From Desulfobacteraceae bacterium 4572_35.1 (GTDB lineage Bacteria > Desulfobacterota > Desulfuromonadia > Desulfuromonadales > Desulfuromonadaceae), in the NCBI GenBank assembly GCA_002084705.1, contig NBLX01000008.1, positions 1 to 57,121 of the forward strand: DNA of 57,121 nt. Reading direction: 5' to 3'. Below are positions 1-8,007 of this stretch, piece by piece; position 1 is the first letter of the stretch; each line of letters opens with the position of its first letter. A model generated the notes under the pieces. It was not told where the DNA came from and did not search any database. It saw only the letters and a list, made by a program, of their open reading frames with translations. The translations under genes were made by a program, and so were the position numbers.

Positions 1-6
1 ACCGGT

Positions 7-95
7 GATGGGCACGCTTCGCTTTGCACCATCCTACCGTAATCACGGCAATATTCTGCGTAGGATGGGCAAAGGAGTGAAACGACGTGCCCATC
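7..95. repeat. Dispersed-repeat inverted pair, copy 1
   Basis: A unit GATGGGCACGCTTCGCTTTG...ATCCTAC (7-37) is followed after about 20 bases by an inverted relative (60-95, beginning GTAGGATGGGCAAAG and ending GTGCCCATC). The two arms can pair into an imperfect hairpin. From memory, very similar GTAGGATGGGCAAAGCG...GTGCCCATC units are scattered in many bacterial genomes and create spurious ORFs reading MGTLRFAHPT. They behave like REP or MITE-type non-coding repeats. No coding function is supported. Confidence 0.75.
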
Positions 96-129
96 ATAGA
101 GTTAGTTACAAACCGCGAACATCGCTCTT

Positions 130-237
130 ACCGGTGAGGGGCACACTGCGCTTTGCCCATCCTACCTTAATCGCTCAATCCAACATAATTTCGTTTCATT
201 TGTATTGATGGGCACGCTCCGCTTTGCGCCATCCTAC
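130..237. repeat. Dispersed-repeat units, two direct copies
   Basis: Two further copies of the same unit lie in the same orientation: 130-166 (a divergent copy, GAGGGGCACACTGCGC form) and 207-237 (GATGGGCACGCTCCGC form). Unlike the flanking copies, neither has an inverted partner close by, so they look like half elements. Confidence 0.65.
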
Positions 238-279
238 TTTATCCGCACCGTTCCGCATTATCGATTTTGCCGGTGATCC

Positions 280-366
280 GATGGGCACGCTTCGCTTTGC
301 ACCATCCTACCTTGCGATTCTATATCATCCGTAGGATGGGCAAAGGAGTGAAACGACGTGCCCATC
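280..366. repeat. Dispersed-repeat inverted pair, copy 2
   Basis: The unit at 280-310 is identical over its core to the one at 7-37. The inverted partner at 331-366 is identical to that at 60-95. The pair is therefore a near-exact second copy of the 7-95 element with a different spacer. This supports duplication of a defined two-armed element rather than chance. The whole block ends about 50 bases before the stop of the DUF190 gene. Confidence 0.7.
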
Positions 367-416
367 GTTTACATGTTACACATCCATTGGCATCCTTTGG
401 CAGCGCGGATCTGATT

Positions 417-755
417 TCAGCTCTTATCCGTACGATAAATTTTCACTTCAGCCCGTTCTAAAGTAACTAGCCCGCTGTCAATCACGCCGTCAATGTGCTC
501 TAAAAATGCAACTATTTTTTCTGGGCTATCAACAATTTCGATAACCAGCGGCAAATCGAGGGAGAGGCGCAATATTTTAGCCGTGTGGATTCGACTGCTG
601 GCACCGAAGCCCATCATCCCTTTCAGTACAGTCGCCCCCGCCATACCTTGCTCTCGTGCTTCCAGCACTATCCATTCATACAGCGGTTTACCGTCATGTT
701 TGGCACTTTCACCAATAAATATCCTCAACAACTGTCCTTCAGTAGCAATTTTCAT
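417..755 (-). CDS. DUF190 family protein
   Basis: A 112-residue protein of the DUF190 family, recognised by the GQLLRIFIGES opening, the GATVLKGMMGFG segment and the LPLVIEIVD strand. The fold is PII/ferredoxin-like. The biochemical role is not established, but the family is repeatedly found beside CrcB fluoride channels, as here. The start codon lies three bases after the crcB stop and has a GGAG ribosome-binding site, so the two are translated together. A role linked to fluoride or anion tolerance is inferred only from that neighbourhood. Confidence 0.85.
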   Translation of the reverse strand: MKIATEGQLLRIFIGESAKHDGKPLYEWIVLEAREQGMAGATVLKGMMGFGASSRIHTAKILRLSLDLPLVIEIVDSPEKIVAFLEHIDGVIDSGLVTLERAEVKIYRTDKS

Positions 756-758
756 CTT

Positions 759-1139
759 TTATCTCCACAATGTAATCACAACATAGCGCCCCAGCAATAC
801 TGCACCTAAACCAAGAATCAGATGGATACCGATATTGATAAGTCCCAGAGAAAAACGATCCTGCATCAAACCTACGGTTTCGTTACAAAAGGTTGAATAG
901 GTGGTAAACGATCCCAGCAGACCAATCATGACAAACAAACGTACTTCGGCACTTACCCCCATATTGAGTTCCGCCATGTGTGAAAGCAGACCAAGAAAAA
1001 AACAGCCGACGATATTGACGGTCAAAGTACCATAGGGAAAGCTGATGCTCTGCGACAGGTTCTGCACAAAACCGCCCACCAGATAACGCAGGGTAGCGCC
1101 GACAAAACCACCAATTCCAACCAGAAGTATCTTGTTCAT
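759..1139 (-). CDS. crcB: Fluoride channel CrcB/Fluc
   Basis: A 126-residue membrane protein with four predicted helices, the usual length for the Fluc fluoride-export channel. The signatures are GGFVGATLRY near the N-terminus, GTLTVNIVGCFFLG in helix 2 and GSFTTYSTF in helix 3, the phenylalanine/threonine region lining the fluoride pathway. Known members are dual-topology dimers in the inner membrane that let fluoride leave the cell. A GGGGAG site precedes the start. It sits second in an MFS-crcB-DUF190 operon. I find no fluoride riboswitch in the 23 bases before it or upstream of the MFS gene. Confidence 0.93.
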   Translation of the reverse strand: MNKILLVGIGGFVGATLRYLVGGFVQNLSQSISFPYGTLTVNIVGCFFLGLLSHMAELNMGVSAEVRLFVMIGLLGSFTTYSTFCNETVGLMQDRFSLGLINIGIHLILGLGAVLLGRYVVITLWR

Positions 1140-1162
1140 CCTTATTTCTCCCCTTTATATTT

Positions 1163-2551
1163 TCAGGAACCCTGATGCTGATGACGACCAAAAGAGATCA
1201 CCACCGCCGACACACATAAGGCGCTTAAAACAAACAGCGATATCTGCATACTACGCAAAAACATCTGCTGAGTTGCGCTGTTTACCGATTGCCCACCCAT
1301 GAAAACTGAAAAAATCAGCGTTATGATTGTCATGCTTGTCAACATCCCCAACGTACGCATACTGGCGGCAAATCCTGAGGCAACACCGAGATAACGTGTT
1401 TCGACGCTGCCCATAATAGCACTGGTGTTGGCGGATGAAAACAGGGCGAAGCCACTGCCAATAAGCGCCAGCAGAACAAATATCATCCACAACGGCGTGG
1501 CAGCGTTAACTGTAGCGGCTACGGCAATACCAACAGCACAGAACATCATCCCTAAAGTGGCTACCTTTGGAGCCGAAAAACGATCTGCCAAACGCCCACA
1601 GGATGGTGAAAATATTGTCTGAAAAATTGGCTGAATAATAAGAATAGCTCCAGCGGTGTGCGGTAAAAAACCACGAACATTCTGCAGATACAGGCTGAGG
1701 AAGAAGGTTAACCCAAAGGTTCCAGCATAGTTAAACAACGCCGACATGTTGCTTAAAGCAAACATCCGATTGTAACGGAGCAAATCAACATTCAGCAGCG
1801 GATACCTCTGACGCGCTTCGAACCACAGAAAGATCGCAGCACTGCAGATGCCAAACAGCAATAATACATACGCCCAGCCACCGGCATGTAGCCGCGTTGC
1901 ACCAGAAACCAAACCAGCAATTGCTCCGACATAGATAAGCCAACCGCGCCAATCAAAAGGCTCGCCAACCGATTCAGCAACTTCATCCGACAACTTAAGT
2001 ACAGCTACGGCAAGAGCAGTTAAACCCAGAGGGATACACAGATAAAAGATGGAGCGCCAACCGAGCATCGACACCAGTATGCCGCCCACAAATGGTCCGC
2101 AGGATATACCGGCGTACACACTGGCCACGGCAATCCCCAGCGCCTTACCACGCTCACTTGCTGGAAACACTGCAACCACCATAGCCATGGTAGTTGCCAT
2201 AACCATGGCACCACCCATTCCCTGAAAAAAACGCAACACGATCACCAGCTCAATTGTCCATGCCTGCGATATCAGCCCCCCTGCCACCGTAAATACTGCC
2301 AGCCCAATGCGGAAAATCCGGCTGCGTCCGAAGATATCCCCCAAACGCCCCATGGCCAGCAGAAATATAGATGCCGACAGTATATAGGTCATCTCCACCA
2401 GCCCCAACTGTACCGCGCTGGCATCAAATTCGCGCCCAACGGCTGGCAGCGCCACCCCCACCGCCGACATCATAAATGGCATCAGAAAATGGGCTACGCA
2501 CACCACAAACAATGTTGTCGATGCCGAAGCCGAATTATAATCATCCTTCAA
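1163..2551 (-). CDS. MFS drug/anion exporter, DHA2 (EmrB/QacA) type
   Basis: A 462-residue major facilitator with about 14 hydrophobic segments. Motif A is visible as GRLGDIFGRSR after helix 2, and the antiporter motif C region as GIAVASVYAGISCGPFVGG. This places it among the proton-coupled DHA2 exporters; the substrate cannot be read from sequence. The listed start is TTG because no ATG or GTG lies upstream in frame before a stop, and no convincing ribosome site precedes it, so the N-terminus is uncertain. It leads a three-gene unit with crcB and DUF190. The pairing suggests a joint toxic-ion or drug resistance unit, but that is inference. Confidence 0.82.
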   Translation of the reverse strand: MKDDYNSASASTTLFVVCVAHFLMPFMMSAVGVALPAVGREFDASAVQLGLVEMTYILSASIFLLAMGRLGDIFGRSRIFRIGLAVFTVAGGLISQAWTIELVIVLRFFQGMGGAMVMATTMAMVVAVFPASERGKALGIAVASVYAGISCGPFVGGILVSMLGWRSIFYLCIPLGLTALAVAVLKLSDEVAESVGEPFDWRGWLIYVGAIAGLVSGATRLHAGGWAYVLLLFGICSAAIFLWFEARQRYPLLNVDLLRYNRMFALSNMSALFNYAGTFGLTFFLSLYLQNVRGFLPHTAGAILIIQPIFQTIFSPSCGRLADRFSAPKVATLGMMFCAVGIAVAATVNAATPLWMIFVLLALIGSGFALFSSANTSAIMGSVETRYLGVASGFAASMRTLGMLTSMTIITLIFSVFMGGQSVNSATQQMFLRSMQISLFVLSALCVSAVVISFGRHQHQGS

Positions 2552-2693
2552 AGTTGATGGTAACGCAGGCAGATTAGAACTAACTACTTGTAACTGTTGT
2601 CATAACCAGAGTAAAGAGATACATTTATTTTTTCTTCTCATAAACAATTTTAACAGGCACAACACTACGCTGATCTAAAATGAGGGGAACCAA

Positions 2694-3008
2694 ATGCAAC
2701 TGGTTTTTTTACACGGGCTGGAAACAGGGCCGCATGGCAACAAATATCAGGCACTTAAAGCCATGTTTGGGAAGGTCATTTCTCCCGATTGCGAAGGGGT
2801 GTTAGATCCATACCAGAGATTGCAAATCATCCAGGCAACAATGAAAGAGCAACCTGGACCCTTTATAGTTGTCGGATCCAGCGCGGGTGGTTTGATGGCA
2901 TTGCTGTGGCAACAGGTTGAGCCACGAATAGTCGGTTTAGTGCTATGCGCGCCGGCACTGCATCCTTTATTCAAAAATTGCAGACCGGTCAGTCAAAAGG
3001 CACGGTGA
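2694..3008 (+). pseudogene. YqiA-like alpha/beta hydrolase, C-terminally truncated
   Basis: The first about 95 residues match the start of the YqiA/UPF0227 esterase family. LVFLHGLETGP gives the oxyanion-hole strand, and VVGSSAGGLMALLW carries the GxSxG nucleophile elbow with its serine. Family members run to about 190 residues and end with the catalytic Asp and His. Here the frame stops after 104, and the last residues overlap the lipoprotein gene on the other strand. A GAGGGG site precedes the start. The catalytic triad cannot be complete, so this is probably a gene remnant. Confidence 0.6.
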
Positions 3009-3333
3009 TCTTAACCTCGCCACCTTCTACCTTTTCTACCAAACCTTCCTGTTGAGGATCAAGCAGAACCCCGGGGCTAACCTCAATTTCTCGCAGTTTT
3101 GCAGAATCTTTCTCTAGTCGCTCAGGGGGCATAGCTAAAAGGGGTTGCTCTTTTTTATCAGCAACTTTTTCCAAAAACTCCCGAGACATCTTCAAATCAA
3201 CTGCGGCTTTTTCCTTTTCCTGAATAACCGCCGGACTTTCAGGTACAACCTTTGCCCCCTCCTCTGACTGACATGCCACCAGCAACAAGGGGATAACGAC
3301 AATAGCAAAAAGACGTTGGTAAAGGTTTTTCAT
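2989..3333 (-). CDS. Small lipoprotein of unknown function
   Basis: The likely start is the internal ATG at 3333, because a GGGGGGG run sits seven bases before it and a signal peptide follows directly. A short positive segment (KNLYQR) precedes a hydrophobic stretch ending in the lipobox LLVAC. The mature part (about 90 residues) is highly charged, rich in Glu and Lys, and predicted mostly helical and surface-exposed. No family is recognised. Its last 20 bases overlap the truncated hydrolase on the opposite strand, so the junction that cut the hydrolase lies at or near this gene. Confidence 0.7.
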   Translation of the reverse strand: MKNLYQRLFAIVVIPLLLVACQSEEGAKVVPESPAVIQEKEKAAVDLKMSREFLEKVADKKEQPLLAMPPERLEKDSAKLREIEVSPGVLLDPQQEGLVEKVEGGEVKITVPFD

Positions 3334-3412
3334 CTTATTTACCCCCCCGTTGTAAAACAGATACAAGTAAACTCAATCATGTATTCTACATTTCCATTTC
3401 GCCCATAATGAG

Positions 3413-4216
3413 TTAGAGATTAACCACACATTTCTCTGCCGACGGTTTACGTTGTTTAAACACGCGCCGCGCTTCACAAGCTGCGCCGATAGCACCGATC
3501 AATTGCGGCTGAGAAGGCACCTGCATATCAAAGCCGATCAGCGCAGAAACCTTGTCTCGCAAGCAGCGGTTGTGAGCACCACCACCGGCAAACATAACTG
3601 AACCATAGATGCCGTTGCGCCGCAACATCCCTGCCGCCCGCTGCGCAACGGAATCGATCACCGCGTTGGCAACATCGGCACGCGGACAACCACTGTTGAG
3701 CAACGACACCACCTCAGACTCGGCAAACACAGCACACATGGAGGATATCTTCAGCGTTTTATCAACTGCCTGCAACGGTGCGGCAGCAAACTCATCCATG
3801 CTGTATCCCAACGTCACCGCCATAACTTCCATAAATTTTCCCGTTCCGGCGGCACATTTTTCATTCATCTGAAATTCGTTCACTGCGCCGTTTTCATCCA
3901 GCGTAATGCTTTTAGTGTCCTGACCACCAATATCCAAAATGGTACGCACATCGGGTAACACATAACGCGCCCCCCGAGCATAGGCCTTAATTTCGGTAAT
4001 CACCTCGGCACCAAAGTTATTGTTGGCAGCATGACGACCATAGCCGGTAGCAACAATCTGATCATAGTCAAACTGCGCCACATGATCACGCGCCCGGGCG
4101 ATGGGATCATAACCGGAATCGATAAGATCATGATGGAGCAGCTCGCCACTTGCGCTATCGAGGAGAACAAAACCGATAGTGCGCGAACCGATATCAATAC
4201 CGGCGGCAACCATCAA
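3413..4216 (-). CDS. ATPase activator of a double-cubane / 2-hydroxyacyl-CoA dehydratase-type enzyme
   Basis: A 267-residue ASKHA-fold ATPase of the HgdC/BcrAD/YjiL family. DIGSRT (phosphate 1), DIGGQDTK (phosphate 2) and the C-terminal GGGAHN adenosine motif are all present. C121 (NEKCAAGTGKF) and C161 (SSMCAVFAESE) are the two cysteines that, in a homodimer, hold the single [4Fe-4S] cluster. Known activators use ATP hydrolysis to push one low-potential electron into a partner protein. The partner gene ends inside this start region (stop at 4213), so translation is coupled. At 267 residues it is full length. Confidence 0.9.
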   Translation of the reverse strand: MMVAAGIDIGSRTIGFVLLDSASGELLHHDLIDSGYDPIARARDHVAQFDYDQIVATGYGRHAANNNFGAEVITEIKAYARGARYVLPDVRTILDIGGQDTKSITLDENGAVNEFQMNEKCAAGTGKFMEVMAVTLGYSMDEFAAAPLQAVDKTLKISSMCAVFAESEVVSLLNSGCPRADVANAVIDSVAQRAAGMLRRNGIYGSVMFAGGGAHNRCLRDKVSALIGFDMQVPSQPQLIGAIGAACEARRVFKQRKPSAEKCVVNL

Positions 4217-5511
4217 ATACCCTCCTTGCGATCGCTTAAAGTTTCCAAGAACGCCTCAATTCTGGTCTGCAACTGCCCCACATCCTCCTGCGAATAATCA
4301 GTTTCCAACCGCATAACCGCTATTCCGGCATCCTTGAGCTGCTTCTCCACTCTGAACCCCTCAATAGTGAAGGGATCGCACGATTGCAGCGCATAATGGA
4401 TCACCCCATCAACTGAATACTCTGAACTCTTGCGAATAATTTTATCAATTCTAGTTTGATTCGGGGTAAAACAGGCGCAGTCGATCTGCAGCGAACGCTG
4501 GTTGATATCACTAACCATCTGCTCAATACTTTTACCCTCACCCTCTACTACCAAATTCTGAAAATAACGCTCACCTGTACACATTTCGTCAAATACGATA
4601 CGGGCACCAGCGGTCTCTATCAGATGGGGAATCTTCCAGTTAGGGATCGCCATGGGGGTGCCGCTAACCATAATACGCAACATATCCTTGCCACTCTGGT
4701 GCGCGGCGGTCTGCTCAATACGCTGCTCCAACTCATCGCACAACTCATTAACTTTAGCAGTAAATCTATCTATATCGTCGTAAAAGGCAACCTGATAAAT
4801 AAGCAACGCATCCTTACCGCTTATGGGTGACGGATCAGCTTTTCTGGCTGCGCTGAGGCGTTGCAACGCTTTGCGTTTGTTATTAACTCGGCGGATACCG
4901 TCCTGCAACGACTGCTCGGTTATCTTGTTGCCGGTTAGTTTCTCCACCACCTCGATAAACCGCTGCAATTCAGCATCCCACATCTGATAGTCGATCTGGT
5001 TTTTCTTCTGCGGGGTCTCCATCACATGAACAGGGATGTAGTCGCCAAGCAGCTCAAAACTTTTTTTCTTACCATCACAGGTGGTTTCACCCACCACTAG
5101 ATCAGCCACCTCAAAGTAGGGGCACACCTTGCCCAGCTTGAACCCCATAAACGATTTAATCAGAGCGCAGATATTACGCGGCAAAACCTTCTCCACCTCA
5201 GGTGTTGCCCAATCAATACCACCACAAAGACCCACGGCAACAGCCCCGGCAGCAAGGACAATCTCTTCCGGCACAAACACACACATAGTTGCCAGCACCT
5301 TGCCACCCTGCTGCTTATGTTCCAACAACTCCTGAATCCGCTTACCATGCAACTCAGAAATAAGATTATCAAAATATTGCATCCCCTGTGGGCGATCTGT
5401 CTGCGACAGATAAATATCCTGATACAAACCAGGCAGAGCACTCATCAATATATCGTGATCTGCCATATTAAGCCCTAGTTCAGACCACATTTCGGTATAA
5501 TCGTTCATCAT
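4213..5511 (-). CDS. Double-cubane cluster protein (HgdB/YjiM-like reductase)
   Basis: This is a 432-residue member of the 2-hydroxyacyl-CoA dehydratase subunit family. I place the start at 5511 (AGGGA site five bases upstream) rather than the longer reading from 5601. Cysteines are spread as in double-cubane proteins: ATMC, GLCGG, RNICAL, KVCPYF, ETTCDG, EMCTGE, CACFTP and QSCDPF. A single catalytic subunit paired with one activator, rather than two dehydratase subunits, fits DCCP or E. coli YjiM/YjiL better than a classical dehydratase. Characterised DCCPs reduce small molecules such as acetylene at an [Fe8S9] cluster; the natural substrate is unknown. A CoA-acid dehydratase remains possible. 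Confidence 0.85.
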   Translation of the reverse strand: MMNDYTEMWSELGLNMADHDILMSALPGLYQDIYLSQTDRPQGMQYFDNLISELHGKRIQELLEHKQQGGKVLATMCVFVPEEIVLAAGAVAVGLCGGIDWATPEVEKVLPRNICALIKSFMGFKLGKVCPYFEVADLVVGETTCDGKKKSFELLGDYIPVHVMETPQKKNQIDYQMWDAELQRFIEVVEKLTGNKITEQSLQDGIRRVNNKRKALQRLSAARKADPSPISGKDALLIYQVAFYDDIDRFTAKVNELCDELEQRIEQTAAHQSGKDMLRIMVSGTPMAIPNWKIPHLIETAGARIVFDEMCTGERYFQNLVVEGEGKSIEQMVSDINQRSLQIDCACFTPNQTRIDKIIRKSSEYSVDGVIHYALQSCDPFTIEGFRVEKQLKDAGIAVMRLETDYSQEDVGQLQTRIEAFLETLSDRKEGI

Positions 5512-5600
5512 CTTTTCCCTAAATTGAAATTGAATGGTAAATGGAAAAATGGGTGGAACCAATCCCGCCACCCCGTTTATGGATATTCTGTTAAAGATCA

Positions 5601-5629
5601 ATACTATGCACTCAATAACAAGATAACAA
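5601..5629 (-). promoter_or_regulatory. Candidate sigma-70 promoter for the double-cubane operon
   Basis: Read on the minus strand, a -35-like TTGTTA (5624-5629) and a -10-like TAGTAT (5601-5606) are separated by exactly 17 bases. Each matches consensus at four of six positions. Transcription would begin near 5594, giving a leader of about 80 bases before the ATG at 5511. The match is moderate. Confidence 0.35.
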
Positions 5630-5644
5630 ACAAATTATATTGAT

Positions 5645-5663
5645 AATAGTTTTGTAAACTATT
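5645..5663. promoter_or_regulatory. Perfect 8-bp dyad, candidate operator
   Basis: AATAGTTT, three bases, then AAACTATT form a perfect inverted repeat. It lies about 15 bases upstream of the candidate -35 of the double-cubane operon and in the gap shared with the divergent chemotaxis gene. The size and symmetry suit a dimeric regulator. No known consensus is recognised. Confidence 0.4.
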
Positions 5664-5726
5664 GGGTTTTCCTATGAGAAACCGGCAAACTTTCATAACG
5701 TCCTTACGCACATAGCAAATTTACGC

Positions 5727-5759
5727 TATACAAAAAAACGTCTCTAGTTTTTTTGTATA
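5727..5759. promoter_or_regulatory. 12-bp inverted repeat before the chemotaxis gene
   Basis: TATACAAAAAAA (5727-5738) and TTTTTTTGTATA (5748-5759) are perfect inverted copies separated by nine bases. The structure lies 60 bases before the mcp start. It could be an operator, or a weak A/T-rich bidirectional terminator separating the divergent genes. The sequence alone does not decide. Confidence 0.45.
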
Positions 5760-5819
5760 TTCTAAGATAATATATTTGTAAGCAATCCAACAATGGCACC
5801 CTACATCTGGAGAAATAAA

Positions 5820-7967
5820 ATGTTTGCTAATTTAAGCATAGGAAAAAAACTTTCTATTGGTTTTGGAGCTATTTTGTCGATACTCATTGTCGTCGGGTTC
5901 CTTTCATCTTCGACCTTACAAAAAAGCTCAAATGGTTTTGATGAATATCGTAGTCTAGCACGTGATACGAACCTTGCTGGTCTGGTTCAGGGAAATCTTT
6001 TAATGATTCGAATAAATGTTAATGATTTTATAACGACTTCAAGTGCCAAAAATTTAAACCAATATCAAGCGTATTGGGATAAAACCAGACAATTTCTGGA
6101 AACAGCTCAAGCTGAGATCAAAAATCCTAAACGCGCTAACTTGATCGATAAAATCGACGACATGCTCCAGCAATACAACAAATCATTTCGACAAGTCGTG
6201 GACTTGATCAATCAACGGGAAGAACTAGTCAAAGAAGGGATAGACAAAACAGGTCCGCCAATAGAGAGGCAGTTAACGCAGATTTTAAGTTCAGCCAAGC
6301 AGGATGGTGACATGATGGCAGCTTACAGATCCTCTCTGGCCGCTCGCAATCTTTTACTTGCCCGACTTTATGCGGGAAAGTTTCTCGACACCAATGACCA
6401 ATCAGCAGTTGAGCGCGTTACGAAAGAATTTTCTGAAATGGAAGAAACGCTCAAATCTCTTGACAGGGAGATACAGAACCTAACGCGCCGTGAACTTCTT
6501 TCTCAAGTCATCATTGGCGTTAAAACCTATAGGAAAACCTTTGCGCAGGTCGTGCAGGTCATTAAAAATCGTAATTCTATTATCAATAATCAACTTAATG
6601 TTTTCGGTCCTGAACTTGCCACAATGATAGAACAAGTAAAACTGAGCGTCAAAGGTGATCAGGACATTCTCGGCCCTAAACTTCAGGCCGAAAACCACAA
6701 AGCGGTTGGGATGATTCTTTCCTTGATTGTCTTGGCATTAATTGGCGGGATCGGCGCAACCATAATCATAGTGCGGAACATTACTAAACCAATTATCGAG
6801 GGTGTGAACTTCGCACATGGAATTGCGCAAGGAGATTTCAGTCAACGTATTGAGGCAAAGCATCGTGACGAGATTGGCCTTCTGATCAATGAACTAAATA
6901 ATATGGCAGACAGCCTTGCCACAAATGCCAAAGCAGCACAGCAAATTGCTGAAAAAAATCTCGACGTTAAAATACAATTGGCTTCAGAAAAAGATGAATT
7001 AGGGAAGTCTCTGCAAATGATGGTAGAGGGCTTGAACGACAGCCTCGGGCAGGTACAGTCGGGAAGCGAACAAATTGCTTCAGCTGCCACCGAAATTGCT
7101 GACTCAAGTCAAACATTATCTCAGGGCGCAACCGAAACGGCAAGTTCACTTGAGGAGATCTCCTCATCGCTTGAAGAACTATCATCTCAAACAAAGATCA
7201 ATGCAGATAACGCAATACAAGCAAATTCCTTGGCAAATACTGCTGCTGACTCAGCCAAAAAAGGGAACAGTCAGATGCAAAATATGGTTTCAGCAATGGA
7301 CGAAATCAAAGATGCCAGTCAAAATATTTCTAAAATCATTAAAACGATCGATGAAATTGCCTTTCAAACAAACCTACTAGCACTTAATGCCGCAGTCGAA
7401 GCCGCCCGTGCAGGTCAGCACGGAAAAGGCTTTGCCGTAGTCGCTGAGGAAGTCCGGAATCTGGCTGCTCGTAGTGCTAAAGCTGCAGAGGAAACCTCCC
7501 AGCTCATAGAAGGTTCAGTTGATAAAACAAATAATGGAAGTATGATCGCAAACCAAACTGCCGAAGCACTACAAGAAATTGTTGTCAGCATTGGCAAAGT
7601 AACGGATCTTGTCTCAGAAATCACAATTGCGAGTAAAGAACAAGCTGAAGGGGTTAATCAAATTAGTATCGGTGTCACCCAAATAGATCAGGTAACTCAG
7701 CAAAATACTGCGACCGCTGAAGAATCTGCTGCAGCATCGGAAGAACTTTCAGGACAAGCACTGCAAATGCAAGAGATGGTTCGGCATTTTAAATTGAGGC
7801 AACAAGGAACTATGTCGCATAAACTCCCAGAATCCACGATAACACCTTCAACACAAAAAGCTCGTCCTTCCCAATATCCTGCCAGCAACTGGGACGATAT
7901 GGCGAAACAAAGTAACGAAAGTTCACTACAAATTGCTTTAGATGATAATGACTTTGGGAAGTACTAA
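5820..7967 (+). CDS. Methyl-accepting chemotaxis protein
   Basis: A 715-residue chemoreceptor. The ATG at 5820 is preferred because CTGGAG lies seven bases upstream and a transmembrane helix begins within ten residues. Order: TM1 (about 10-32), a helical periplasmic sensor of about 270 residues, TM2 (about 300-325), HAMP (with the GDFSQRIEAKHRDEIG signature), then a long cytoplasmic coiled coil. The hairpin tip reads IDEIAFQTNLLALNAAVEAA followed by GKGFAVVAEEVRNLA, the CheA/CheW-binding core. No C-terminal CheR-tethering pentapeptide is visible. The sensor is a four-helix-type domain with no recognisable ligand motif. No che genes are nearby. Confidence 0.93.
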   Translation: MFANLSIGKKLSIGFGAILSILIVVGFLSSSTLQKSSNGFDEYRSLARDTNLAGLVQGNLLMIRINVNDFITTSSAKNLNQYQAYWDKTRQFLETAQAEIKNPKRANLIDKIDDMLQQYNKSFRQVVDLINQREELVKEGIDKTGPPIERQLTQILSSAKQDGDMMAAYRSSLAARNLLLARLYAGKFLDTNDQSAVERVTKEFSEMEETLKSLDREIQNLTRRELLSQVIIGVKTYRKTFAQVVQVIKNRNSIINNQLNVFGPELATMIEQVKLSVKGDQDILGPKLQAENHKAVGMILSLIVLALIGGIGATIIIVRNITKPIIEGVNFAHGIAQGDFSQRIEAKHRDEIGLLINELNNMADSLATNAKAAQQIAEKNLDVKIQLASEKDELGKSLQMMVEGLNDSLGQVQSGSEQIASAATEIADSSQTLSQGATETASSLEEISSSLEELSSQTKINADNAIQANSLANTAADSAKKGNSQMQNMVSAMDEIKDASQNISKIIKTIDEIAFQTNLLALNAAVEAARAGQHGKGFAVVAEEVRNLAARSAKAAEETSQLIEGSVDKTNNGSMIANQTAEALQEIVVSIGKVTDLVSEITIASKEQAEGVNQISIGVTQIDQVTQQNTATAEESAAASEELSGQALQMQEMVRHFKLRQQGTMSHKLPESTITPSTQKARPSQYPASNWDDMAKQSNESSLQIALDDNDFGKY

Positions 7968-7983
7968 AATATCAATTATATTT

Positions 7984-8007
7984 CGGTGGGAGCGGAAGCT
8001 CCTGCCG
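7984..8007 (+). other. Hairpin just after the chemotaxis gene
   Basis: CGGTGGGAGC, a GGAA tetraloop, then GCTCCTGCCG form a 10-base stem with eight canonical pairs. It sits 17 bases after the mcp stop. There is no U-run behind it, so it may be a 3' end stabiliser or a Rho-linked end rather than a classic terminator. Confidence 0.4.

Noticed and set aside
7-366. CRISPR array
   Set aside because: The units are in both orientations, uneven in spacing and form inverted pairs; no cas genes are present.
5-461. Plus-strand ORFs reading MGTLRFAP and related peptides in the repeat block
   Set aside because: They are translations of the dispersed repeats, have no ribosome sites and change with each copy.
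1140-1162. Fluoride riboswitch before crcB
   Set aside because: Only 23 bases are available and nothing like the GGCGAUGG...UUCGCC core is seen there or before the MFS gene.
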